Below, piece by piece: positions 33,638 through 40,767 of a stretch of DNA of 64,000 bases. The stretch is taken from positions 124,001 through 188,000 of the forward strand of contig JBAYJC010000001.1 in the NCBI GenBank assembly GCA_041665285.1, given 5' to 3'. This stretch comes from JBAYJC01 sp041665285. Its GTDB lineage: Bacteria; Patescibacteriota; Patescibacteriia; 2-12-FULL-60-25. The position numbers were made by a program, and so were the translations under genes. Under the pieces are notes generated by a model. It was not told the DNA's origin, ran no database searches, and worked only from the letters and a program-made list of their open reading frames with translations. Numbering within the stretch: position 1 is the first letter of the stretch; every line of letters starts with the position of its first letter.

Positions 33638-34837
33638 ATGACACATGTCAATCAAGATAAAAAAGCCATTGAGCATTTTTTGACGCGCGCCGTAGAAAAC
33701 GTCTACCCCAACCGCGAGGCTGTGATGGAGCGCATGATGCAGGACAAGCCCATGACCGTGTACGTTGGCGTGGATCCCACAGGACCATCGCTTCACCTTG
33801 GCCATGCTATTGAATTTCGCAAACTCGCTGAACTGCAAAAACTTGGGCACAAGGTCATCATGCTGATCGGTGACTTTACCGCAAGAATTGGCGATCCCAC
33901 AGACAAGACCGCCACACGGAAGAAACTCACGGCTGAAGAGGTCAAAGCCAACTGTCGCGAATATCAAGCGCAAGCCGCACGCATCCTCTCCTTTGACGGC
34001 CCCAACGCCGCAGAGATGCGTTTCAACAATGATTGGCTAGGGAAGATGTCCTTTGCCGATGTCGTTGACCTTGCATCGCATTTTACGGTCCAACAGATGT
34101 TGGAGCGGGACATGTTTGACCGTCGCGTGAAGGAGGACAAGCCCATTTACCTCCACGAGTTCCTCTATCCACTCATGCAGGGCTATGATTCGGTTGCTAT
34201 GGATGTGGATATGGAGATCGGTGGGAATGATCAGACGTTCAACATGCTTGCCGGGCGGACGCTCATGCGTGAGATGAAGCAGAAAGAAAAGGCTGTGGTC
34301 ACGTGTAAGTTACTGACAGATGCGAGCGGGAAGAAAATGGGGAAGACCGAGGGCAACATGATCACGCTTGCAGATACGCCGGATGATATGTACGGCAAGG
34401 TCATGAGCTGGACAGATGGTATGATCCTTCCTGGGTTTGAGTTATGTACGGATGTGACGGACAAGGAAATCAAAGAGATTGAACAGGCGATCAAGGAAGG
34501 AGAAAATCCCATGACATTCAAGCGACGACTTGCAAAAGAGATTGTCGCAGGTTTTGTGTCTGCAAAAGATGCGGAAGAAGCAGAGGCGCATTTTACGACC
34601 GTGCATCAGAAAAAAGAAACGCCAGATGAAGTGCCAGAATATCAGGTCGCAGACAGTCAGCCGCTCGTGGATGTGCTTGTAGGCGCGGGTTTAGTGCCGT
34701 CGAAGACGGAGGCGCGTCGCCAGATCGAACAAAGCGGGGTGAAGGTCGATGGGGACGTTGTCACAGACGAGAAAATGATGGTGAGCGCTGGCATGTTGAT
34801 TCAAAAAGGCAAACGCTTCTTTGTGAAACTTGTATGA
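33638..34837 (+). CDS. tyrS: tyrosyl-tRNA synthetase
   Basis: 399 aa. Class I synthetase charging tRNA-Tyr. Motifs: DPTGPSLHLGHA (HIGH-type), GDFTARIGDPTDKTATR, YPLMQGYDSVAMDVDMEIG with the tyrosine-recognition residues, and a KMSKS-type loop reading GKKMGKTEGN. A C-terminal S4-like domain (VDVLVGAGLVPSKTEARRQ) binds tRNA. ATG 33638 lies nine bases after a TACCAT -10 box (33623-33628) with TTGCCT 17 nt upstream (33600-33605). It overlaps argS by ATGA. Confidence 0.95.
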   Translation: MTHVNQDKKAIEHFLTRAVENVYPNREAVMERMMQDKPMTVYVGVDPTGPSLHLGHAIEFRKLAELQKLGHKVIMLIGDFTARIGDPTDKTATRKKLTAEEVKANCREYQAQAARILSFDGPNAAEMRFNNDWLGKMSFADVVDLASHFTVQQMLERDMFDRRVKEDKPIYLHEFLYPLMQGYDSVAMDVDMEIGGNDQTFNMLAGRTLMREMKQKEKAVVTCKLLTDASGKKMGKTEGNMITLADTPDDMYGKVMSWTDGMILPGFELCTDVTDKEIKEIEQAIKEGENPMTFKRRLAKEIVAGFVSAKDAEEAEAHFTTVHQKKETPDEVPEYQVADSQPLVDVLVGAGLVPSKTEARRQIEQSGVKVDGDVVTDEKMMVSAGMLIQKGKRFFVKLV

Positions 34838-36594
34838 CGCAGGCCTGGAAATTTTGGACACATGACATTGCTGAGCGCTTGAGCAAGCAACTTGGCGTAG
34901 AGGTTCGCGCAGACGAGCTCGTGGCACCTCCTGATCCGACCATGGGAGATTTTGCATTCCCGTGTTTTCGTCTTGCAAAAGAGCGAAAGGTAAGTCCCGC
35001 TGTCCTCGCCGCAGAGATTGTCCAGGATTTTCAGACGGCTAAAACAGATATTGCAGGCGTAACCGTTGCAGGGCCCTACGTCAACTTTACGTTGAACGTG
35101 GGCGATGCGGTGCACCGCGTGGTGCGCGATATTGAGGTGGCTGGTGCAGACTACGGAAAAGGAGGGGAAGTGCCGCAGGGGCAAATCCTTTTTGAACACG
35201 CCAATCCTAACACACATAAAGAAATCCACGTTGGCCACACACGCCTGCTTGTGTTGGGCGCGTCTATCCTGAACATTCTGCGATCCTGGGGCGCAAACCC
35301 CGTCTCGCTTAGCTATGTGAATGATGTGGGCGCCAATGTCGGCAAAGTGCTGTGGTTTTTTGTGAAGCGCGCGGAAATCGATCCACGAACGCTTGATCTT
35401 GAGCGTGCGATTGCGCTTGTCGAGAGCATCCACGATGAGGATCAAGGGAGCCGGTTTCTCGGAGCGATCTACACAGAGGCAACGAAGTTCGTGGACGAAC
35501 ATCCTGAGGTCAAGGACGAGCTTTCCTTTGTCCAGCAACAACTCGAGGCGCACGACAAGGCCTGGGAGTTTCTGTGGCGTGAAACGCGACGCTGGTGCAT
35601 TGAGGAGCTATATCAAATATTTGATGAGCTTGGCGTAAAGATTGACCGCCAGTATTTTGAATCGGACATTCTTGATCGTGCGCAAGAGATTGTCGCGGAT
35701 CTGGAGAAAAAGGGGATTGCTGTCAAAAGCGAAGGCGCGCTTGTCGTGGATCTTGAACAGGAAAAACTCGGCGTCTCACTTTTGCGCAAAACAGACGGGA
35801 ACCTTCTCTATTCTGCGAAGGACCTCGCGCTTGCCGAACAAAAACAGCAGGACTATCCCGGTGCGGAAAAGAGTGTCTATCTGGTGGATGCGCGTCAGTC
35901 CTTGTATCTCAAACAACTCTTTGCGACGCTGAAGCGCATGGGCGCGACGCAACACTTTGAGCACATTGGCTTTGAGATTGTCACGCTCAAGGAAGGCGTA
36001 ATGAGCAGTCGCAAGGGGAATGTGATCACGTATCAACAGTTCCGCGATGCGGTGGTCGACGAAGCGCGGAGCGGCATTATGGCGCGGCATGAGGACTGGC
36101 CAGAAAGGAAAGTCGCGGATGCAGCATGGAAAATCGCCATGGCCGCGATTAAGTTCACCATGCTCAAGCAAGATAGCGACAAGCAAATCGTGTTTGACTT
36201 GAAGCAGGCGCTTTCGTTTGAAGGCTCCACAGGCCCGTACTGCCAGTATGCGGCCACGCGCCTTGGTTCCATCGTAAAAAAAGCACCCCAGCTTCCTTCT
36301 GAAGACGCGCCCCTCACAAACGCGTTTTCCCACATCTCAGAAAAGCGTCTTGCCCTCACGCTCGCGACATTCCCGGCTGTGCTTGAACGCGCCGCCCAAG
36401 AGCGCAAACCAAGCGTCGTTGCTCAATGGTGCGTAGACACAGCCCAGCGCGTAGGCGACTTTTACCGCGACGTATCCGTCCTGGATGCAGAACCAGCCAT
36501 ACGAGACGGACGCCTACGCCTTTGTATGGCCACCAGAGCCGCCCTGGAACGAGGATTGGCCCTGCTTGGCATAGGTTTGCCTGAGGAAATGTAA
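34834..36594 (+). CDS. argS: arginyl-tRNA synthetase
   Basis: 586 aa, full length. Class I synthetase that needs tRNA-Arg for amino-acid activation. Motifs: an N-terminal Add1 domain (PDPTMGDFAFPCFRLAKE), the HIGH-type HANPNTHKEIHVGHTRLLV near residue 127, LLYSAKDLALAEQK, and the DALR anticodon-binding domain at the end (FEGSTGPYCQYAATRLGSI). KMSKS is replaced by MSSRKGNVITY, as is usual in ArgRS. It overlaps tyrS, and a tRNA-Arg gene lies 116 bp downstream, an unusually direct enzyme-substrate pairing. Confidence 0.96.
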   Translation: MTQAWKFWTHDIAERLSKQLGVEVRADELVAPPDPTMGDFAFPCFRLAKERKVSPAVLAAEIVQDFQTAKTDIAGVTVAGPYVNFTLNVGDAVHRVVRDIEVAGADYGKGGEVPQGQILFEHANPNTHKEIHVGHTRLLVLGASILNILRSWGANPVSLSYVNDVGANVGKVLWFFVKRAEIDPRTLDLERAIALVESIHDEDQGSRFLGAIYTEATKFVDEHPEVKDELSFVQQQLEAHDKAWEFLWRETRRWCIEELYQIFDELGVKIDRQYFESDILDRAQEIVADLEKKGIAVKSEGALVVDLEQEKLGVSLLRKTDGNLLYSAKDLALAEQKQQDYPGAEKSVYLVDARQSLYLKQLFATLKRMGATQHFEHIGFEIVTLKEGVMSSRKGNVITYQQFRDAVVDEARSGIMARHEDWPERKVADAAWKIAMAAIKFTMLKQDSDKQIVFDLKQALSFEGSTGPYCQYAATRLGSIVKKAPQLPSEDAPLTNAFSHISEKRLALTLATFPAVLERAAQERKPSVVAQWCVDTAQRVGDFYRDVSVLDAEPAIRDGRLRLCMATRAALERGLALLGIGLPEEM

Positions 36595-36599
36595 TAGTC

Positions 36600-36628
36600 T
36601 TGCCAGAACCTTTGCGGTTTGGTACATT
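36600..36628 (+). promoter_or_regulatory. promoter for tRNA-Arg
   Basis: TTGCCA (36600-36605), 17 nt, TACATT (36623-36628). The transcript would begin near 36635, before the tRNA remnant. An inverted repeat GCGGTTTGG/CCAAACCGC (36614-36646) spans the start site. Confidence 0.55.
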
Positions 36629-36645
36629 CTCGCCATTCCAAACCG

Positions 36646-36694
36646 CGCATAGAGCGTCCCGCAGAATTGCGGGAAGGCCGGACGTTCGAATCGT
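36646..36694 (+). pseudogene. partial, degenerate tRNA remnant
   Basis: The stretch from ATAGAGCG through GGACGTTCGAATCGT copies the D-stem end and T-arm of the intact tRNA-Arg 64 bp downstream. Between them is a different anticodon arm (TCCCG/CGGGA stem with an 8-nt loop). There is no acceptor stem, so it cannot be a working tRNA. It looks like a decayed partial duplication retained in the tRNA leader. Confidence 0.55.
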
Positions 36695-36709
36695 AGGTAA
36701 AACAACCAG

Positions 36710-36786
36710 GCAGTCATAGCTCAGCTGGATAGAGCGCTTCCCTGCGAAGGAAGAGGTCGGACGTTCGAATCGTCCTGACTGCACCA
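36710..36786 (+). tRNA. tRNA-Arg (anticodon GCG), CCA encoded
   Basis: 77 nt with a complete cloverleaf: acceptor GCAGTCA/TGACTGC (7 of 7 paired), D-stem GCTC/GAGC, anticodon stem CTTCC/GGAAG with loop CTGCGAA, T-stem GGACG/CGTCC with loop TTCGAAT, discriminator A and CCA. The anticodon GCG reads CGC and, by wobble, CGU. Bacteria normally use an ACG (inosine-modified) tRNA for these codons, so a G34 species is notable. It follows argS. Confidence 0.92.
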
Positions 36787-36788
36787 TC

Positions 36789-36815
36789 AAAAATACCCTC
36801 AAAAGGGGTATTTTT
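36789..36815 (+). terminator. intrinsic terminator after tRNA-Arg
   Basis: AAAAATACCC (36789-36798) pairs with GGGTATTTTT (36806-36815), three bases after the CCA end. Confidence 0.85.
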
Positions 36816-36836
36816 GCGTTTCGCTCTTCGCTGTTT

Positions 36837-36870
36837 CAAATAAAAATGACCGCTGAGATCAGCTGGTCAT
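36837..36870 (-). terminator. intrinsic terminator of the minus-strand membrane gene
   Basis: Minus strand: ATGACC...GGTCAT enclosing GCTGA/TCAGC, followed by TTTTTATTTG. The stem includes the gene's own stop codon. Confidence 0.75.
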
Positions 36871-37625
36871 GGAGTTGCCTCGTCTGCTTTTTCTTCTGCG
36901 TAGATCAGGCAGATAAGTGCCACATGGGCGGTTTCAATCTCTTTTGCTCCTGGAGGCGCGGTCGAGATGTTCCGTTGAAGCCACCGGTTGAATCGCTGAA
37001 CCCCCGGAACCCGCGACCACCCGATCCAATGTTCCACCTGCAGTGCGGCTTCCAGCCCCACCAGGTAGAAAAGCCACTGAGACATCTGGAGCGTCATTGC
37101 CACGTAAGCCGCGATCTTCACCGTGAGAAACAACGGCAGGAACAGCCTTCCGCCGCAAGCGTCCTGGATACGATCGCCCGCGGCCACAGCCTCAAGGCTG
37201 GTCGACCGATTGCGCCACCAGACGTCTGCGGCCATGTGTTCTGCCGCATGCCATGTTGCGACCCACTTTTTGGTGTACAGCACGAATATCACAAGAATGA
37301 GAATGCTAGCAAGCTCACTCAGCAACGCCGTACGGAGGGTTCGAGTAGGTTGATGCGATGGGGAGAGTAAATTCACGGTAATGATTCCAAGTACCGCTCC
37401 TCCCAACACGGCCTTCATCATGTCCGTGGCCCCTGCCCACAGTAGCAGGACCAGCTTCACGGTCATGGGCATGAGGTGGTTCTTCCGCAGAAGCACCCAG
37501 AAACTCTTCTCCCTGCGGACTTTACACGAGATCTTACCGTCCTCACCACACGTCGCCGTCGCGTTGAATCGTGCAGAACAAAGCGTGACGCGCCCGTGCC
37601 CTGAACTGCCACCAATCAGCTCCAT
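36867..37625 (-). CDS. DUF1385-like (YqhQ-type) membrane protein, cassette class
   Basis: 252 aa from ATG 37625; the frame's first start (37658) lies upstream of the predicted transcription start and is excluded. AGGAAGG gives a good Shine-Dalgarno. Residues 1-50 are polar; hydrophobic helices follow (MTVKLVLLLWAGA, LLSELASILILVIFVLY, FLTVKIAAYVAMTLQM). The segment WVATWHAAEHMAADVW with the later DACGGRLFLPL resembles the HGAEH...RCGTXFL signature of DUF1385 proteins, whose function is unsettled. The match is by eye and partial. It has its own promoter and terminator and C/G-ending codons. Confidence 0.6.
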   Translation of the reverse strand: MELIGGSSGHGRVTLCSARFNATATCGEDGKISCKVRREKSFWVLLRKNHLMPMTVKLVLLLWAGATDMMKAVLGGAVLGIITVNLLSPSHQPTRTLRTALLSELASILILVIFVLYTKKWVATWHAAEHMAADVWWRNRSTSLEAVAAGDRIQDACGGRLFLPLFLTVKIAAYVAMTLQMSQWLFYLVGLEAALQVEHWIGWSRVPGVQRFNRWLQRNISTAPPGAKEIETAHVALICLIYAEEKADEATP

Positions 37626-37648
37626 GTGATACCGCCTTCCTGCGAAAA

Positions 37649-37715
37649 TCTGTACCACGAAAAGACCCTCGCGTCAATGGGTGCGATTGACAATCCCTCC
37701 TTTTTCTGATACAAA
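37649..37715. promoter_or_regulatory. back-to-back cassette promoters
   Basis: Minus strand: TTGACG (37672-37677), 17 nt, TACAGA (37649-37654). Plus strand: TTGACA (37687-37692), 17 nt, TACAAA (37710-37715). The -35 boxes are only 9 bp apart, so the promoters may compete. Confidence 0.7.
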
Positions 37716-37775
37716 ACCCCTCGTCTAGAGGATGGTCTCTGGGCGCAACCCGCAAGATGCCCCAGGAGGCGCAAG

Positions 37776-37946
37776 ATGGGTACCTGTTCCAAACTCTCGC
37801 ACCGACTCATGGACTTCCTGTTTTTCCAGGCGCTCGGCACGACCGAGGTCGTCTCGCGCAGAGAGGTCCCCGTCAAACGCGGCGCCTACGTGCCGCACTC
37901 CAACGACGGCGGATACTTCATCCGGCGCATCCTGCCGGAGCTGTAG
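37776..37946 (+). CDS. 56-aa hypothetical protein, first gene of a cassette pair
   Basis: 56 codons from ATG 37776 to TAG 37944-37946. AGGAGG stands six bases before the ATG, and the promoter at 37687-37715 is about 60 bp upstream. Codons follow the C/G-ending cassette style (for example GAC TTC CTG, GGC GGA TAC TTC ATC). The product begins MGTCSKLSHRLMDFLFFQ and ends YFIRRILPEL; it is small, basic and has no membrane segment. No family is recognised. The next gene begins 24 bp downstream. Confidence 0.6.
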   Translation: MGTCSKLSHRLMDFLFFQALGTTEVVSRREVPVKRGAYVPHSNDGGYFIRRILPEL

Positions 37947-37970
37947 CTCTACGGAAGGACAGAGGTTGCC

Positions 37971-38300
37971 ATGGCATACAAAATGATCCGCTGCGGAGGT
38001 GCCTACTGCCTCGTGGTGGCAGTCACGCCCGCGGACGCAAAACCCTGGGCACCTGGCGTGGAATACTTCATCTACGCCAACTGGGAGAGGCGAAACGGGG
38101 TAAAACCGAGGGTGTTCCATAAGACGACCGCAGAGGAGGCACAATCCTACTTCAGCGGCATGGCCGACGGGCTCGGACACCAACGGCCTCCCAGCCAGCA
38201 CTTCGCCTCGCTGGACGAGATGGTCGCCTTCATCAAGCGGGAAGAGAAGGCCTATTACGAGGCGCTCCTGAAGGAGTACCCGCTCCCGGCGAAGCAGTAG
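37971..38300 (+). CDS. hypothetical protein, second gene of a cassette pair
   Basis: 109 aa, unrecognised, soluble. It opens MAYKMIRCGGAYCLVVAV, continues with YFIYANWERRNG, and ends in a helical segment (LDEMVAFIKREEKAYYEAL). AGAGG precedes ATG 37971. It is co-transcribed with the 56-aa gene from the 37687 promoter and closed by a hairpin terminator at 38319. Codon choice is of the cassette type. Confidence 0.7.
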   Translation: MAYKMIRCGGAYCLVVAVTPADAKPWAPGVEYFIYANWERRNGVKPRVFHKTTAEEAQSYFSGMADGLGHQRPPSQHFASLDEMVAFIKREEKAYYEALLKEYPLPAKQ

Positions 38301-38318
38301 CCGCCAAAACGGGCGGCC

Positions 38319-38348
38319 GCGCAGTCACTCAACTGCGCTTTTATTTTT
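38319..38348 (+). terminator. intrinsic terminator of the 37776-38300 cassette
   Basis: GCGCAGT (38319-38325) pairs with ACTGCGC (38332-38338), loop CACTCA, then TTTTATTTTT. Confidence 0.85.
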
Positions 38349-38394
38349 GCTCGTGTCTTTTTTTTGCGCGTCGGCTACACTCTTTGCATCGTAT

Positions 38395-39891
38395 ATGTCC
38401 ATCCAAAACTTTGAGCACACACTGACACAAGTGGAACGGAAACAAGCGTCTACACCGCCGCCTTTTCTGGATGAGAAGCCACGACGTCGTGTCGGAGAAA
38501 GTCGTGAAAGGAAGCTAGATGCCCTCATGGAAAAGCGAGAGAAGCAGGCACACGCATTTATCCATTTTATGCGTGCCATGGAGCAAGCCGAAATACCGAA
38601 AGAGCACGTGACAGACGAGCTTCAAACTTCTGGGCCAAACGCAGGCCTGACCATCGAGGTAGATCATGACGCACGTGTTTTTGAAGAAGAGATCATGAAA
38701 CAAGTAGGGGATATTTCTCCAGAATTAAAAAATCGTCTGGAATACATCTGGAATAGATGGCTCATGAAAACAGATGATATAAAAAATTTTCTTGCTCGAG
38801 AAATGAAAAGTGGATCATTGACAGAGGAGGATACTAAGGATCCTAAGGCCATGGGAGCAAAATTGTTTGCATCCATGACCGGAAGATCGCCACACGGTAA
38901 TGTGTATTGCATCAACAAGGGTCCGCTCGTGTATTTTACTATTGCGGAGGATCAAGATTACATTGATTTTTATACAAATGCGGCCCGTACCAGTGAAGGA
39001 AGCGATCTATCCGGTGGTTTTCATCATCCGAAGGTTGAATGGGAGCACAAGGAGGGTCGTATCTCAAATATACCCATCATCGTTCAAAAAGGAGCAATAC
39101 CGCGTAAGCATACGATCACGCATGAGAGTCAGCATTTTATTAACCACTCACTGATAGATTTTTTTGAAAAAAGCGAACAAAAAAATCCTCTTGATCCGCA
39201 TTGGCGCGAGGTAAAAGCAGAGCGTGGGATTAAAGATGAGTTGCTCGCATTTCTACGAGATGGCAGGCATGTTGAAGACATTTACGATTTTCTGAACGGT
39301 AACGACCGAACGTATGCCCATCACTATGATCGCTTAAGCGAGGCGACTCAAGAACGAATAAAAAGAGACCTCCGAAACATATGTAATGCCATTACAGGGC
39401 ATCCATGGTTTTATTCATCCTATCAAACCTCTTTGCGAGATCCTCTGAAGGATCATAAGCGTGAATTGTTGGTTGCTTCTCTGATAGATGTCCCATTCCA
39501 AAAAATAACAGCGATGGTCCAAGCATCTGCAGATTACTATTCGCGTCGAATGAAGAAGATGCTCAATACTCCACCACCAATAGACCTTCGTCCTCAGGCT
39601 ACGCCTGAAGAACGCGCACGCTGGAATCAGCGACAATCAGCCTTTGTTCAGCGTTATAATTCAACCTTTGGTTTTCTACCAGAGTACAGCTTACCGGATC
39701 CACAAAAGGAGCAAGGCAATAAACCATCATTCGAAGAGGACGTCTTGCACATACCTCCACCTATACCCCCGGATAATACCAAAGAAGACCAAGCTCGATA
39801 TGAGCGCGAACATCAAGCGTGGTTAGATAAACGACAACGGTATGAGAAGAGCAGGTACGAATCTGCATCTCGTCAAATAGATCAGTGGTAA
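38395..39891 (+). CDS. putative zinc metallopeptidase-like protein (HEXXH), hypothetical
   Basis: 498 aa from ATG 38395; an in-frame TTG at 38347 is inside the previous terminator. There is no signal peptide. The single landmark is HESQH at residues 243-247, in KHTITHESQHFINHSLIDF, a HEXXH motif in a helical context; a third ligand (Glu or His) downstream is not certain. The rest is highly charged and mostly helical, with Pro-rich spacers near the C-terminus (THHIPPPIPPD-like region). I recognise no family. A cytoplasmic protease or a secreted substrate without a classical signal are both possible. A -10-like TACACT lies about 17 nt before the ATG. Confidence 0.65.
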   Translation: MSIQNFEHTLTQVERKQASTPPPFLDEKPRRRVGESRERKLDALMEKREKQAHAFIHFMRAMEQAEIPKEHVTDELQTSGPNAGLTIEVDHDARVFEEEIMKQVGDISPELKNRLEYIWNRWLMKTDDIKNFLAREMKSGSLTEEDTKDPKAMGAKLFASMTGRSPHGNVYCINKGPLVYFTIAEDQDYIDFYTNAARTSEGSDLSGGFHHPKVEWEHKEGRISNIPIIVQKGAIPRKHTITHESQHFINHSLIDFFEKSEQKNPLDPHWREVKAERGIKDELLAFLRDGRHVEDIYDFLNGNDRTYAHHYDRLSEATQERIKRDLRNICNAITGHPWFYSSYQTSLRDPLKDHKRELLVASLIDVPFQKITAMVQASADYYSRRMKKMLNTPPPIDLRPQATPEERARWNQRQSAFVQRYNSTFGFLPEYSLPDPQKEQGNKPSFEEDVLHIPPPIPPDNTKEDQARYEREHQAWLDKRQRYEKSRYESASRQIDQW

Positions 39892-39899
39892 TGCAAACC

Positions 39900-39925
39900 A
39901 AAACGCCTCCTTACGGAGGCGTTTT
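39900..39925. terminator. bidirectional intrinsic terminator
   Basis: AAAACGCCTCC (39900-39910) pairs exactly with GGAGGCGTTTT (39915-39925), loop TTAC. It ends the HEXXH gene (plus) and tRNA-Val (minus). Confidence 0.85.
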
Positions 39926-39928
39926 GTA

Positions 39929-40005
39929 TGGTGGACGCTGTAGGATTCGAACCTACGACCCTCTCAGTGTAAATGAGATGCTCTAACCAACTGAGCTAAG
40001 CGTCC
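39929..40005 (-). tRNA. tRNA-Val (anticodon TAC), CCA encoded
   Basis: 77 nt on the minus strand: acceptor GGACGCT/AGCGTCC, D-stem GCTC/GAGC, anticodon stem TCTCA/TGAGA with loop TTTACAC (anticodon TAC, reads GUA and GUG), T-stem GTAGG/CCTAC with TTCGAAT, discriminator A, CCA. The terminator at 39900 follows. Confidence 0.95.
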
Positions 40006-40061
40006 TGGTGACGAAAATCCCCAAAAGGGGATTTATCTTTAAACCAGCCCTTCGTTTCACA

Positions 40062-40148
40062 TGGTGGGCGGAGAGAGACTTGAACTCTCATACCCTTGCG
40101 GGTGCTACCACCTCAAGGTAGTGCGTCTGCCAATTTCGCCATCCGCCC
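40062..40148 (-). tRNA. tRNA-Leu (anticodon GAG), CCA encoded
   Basis: 87 nt class II tRNA on the minus strand: acceptor GGGCGGA paired at the 3' side, anticodon stem CTACC/GGTAG with loop TTGAGGT (anticodon GAG, reads CUC and CUU), a long variable arm, T-loop TTCAAGT, CCA. A weak hairpin (AAATCCCC/GGGGATTT, 40015-40034) separates it from tRNA-Val. Confidence 0.93.
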
Positions 40149-40175
40149 ATCACGTGGAACGAAAGGTACGAGATC

Positions 40176-40685
40176 CTATAATTTCAACAGCCGAGCAAAG
40201 ATATCAGAGAAGTGTTCGTCGCGCAAGTCGTAATCTTCACGGACATATCTTGCCAAATGATTACGGATTTCCACAGGATCTTGAGCCTCCAGGCTAATGT
40301 TCAGCAGAGGCATAACCGAGTTTTTTGGTTGTAAATAGAGCGTCTTTACCGTTGGCGGCTGATAGACGATCCCAAAATGATCCAGGTCTTGATAGAGGTA
40401 GAGTCTGCCGTTCCAAACAACGCCATGGTCGCCAATTTGCACAAGCGTGAGTTTTGGCGACTCGTTCCCGGCTAACAGCAAAAGGACTGCAACAAGCAGA
40501 ATGATAAAGGCGAAAAGGAAGTTTGCCGTGTAGACGGCATACGCAATGAGAAAGACCGCGGCAAGGGACATGAACAAATACCATTTTGGGCCGCGCTCAT
40601 ACCGTGCAAATAGAGGCGTTTCCCAGACGTATTTGTCTTGGTGCTCAATCACGGTCTGCTCAACCTCGGGCGGGTAAGAAATCAT
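40176..40685 (-). CDS. two-helix membrane protein, hypothetical
   Basis: 169 aa from ATG 40685; the longer in-frame start at 40751 is rejected because the protein-like pattern begins at MISYPPEVEQTVIEHQDKY. Two adjacent membrane helices (YLFMSLAAVFLIAYAVYTA and FAFIILLVAVLLLLAG) form a hairpin. After them comes a beta-rich cytoplasmic domain (LVQIGDHGVVWNGRLYLYQ), resembling PH-like domains found after such hairpins. The family is not certain. It lies directly upstream of the tRNA-Leu, which may share its transcript. Confidence 0.65.
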   Translation of the reverse strand: MISYPPEVEQTVIEHQDKYVWETPLFARYERGPKWYLFMSLAAVFLIAYAVYTANFLFAFIILLVAVLLLLAGNESPKLTLVQIGDHGVVWNGRLYLYQDLDHFGIVYQPPTVKTLYLQPKNSVMPLLNISLEAQDPVEIRNHLARYVREDYDLRDEHFSDIFARLLKL

Positions 40686-40732
40686 AGAACGATGCTCATA
40701 GGGTAGCACATTCTTTCTTGCGTCGAAAGTCT

Positions 40733-40761
40733 TTGACCGGAGCTGTTGCACCCTTTACGAT
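40733..40761 (+). promoter_or_regulatory. promoter giving a leaderless transcript (recG)
   Basis: TTGACC (40733-40738), exactly 17 nt, TACGAT (40756-40761), then ACAGCC and ATG 40768. Confidence 0.7.
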
Positions 40762-40767
40762 ACAGCC

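Noticed and set aside
38318..40150. Genomic island boundary at the tRNA-Val/tRNA-Leu genes
   Set aside because: No integrase, no direct repeat of a tRNA 3' end and no phage genes were seen nearby.
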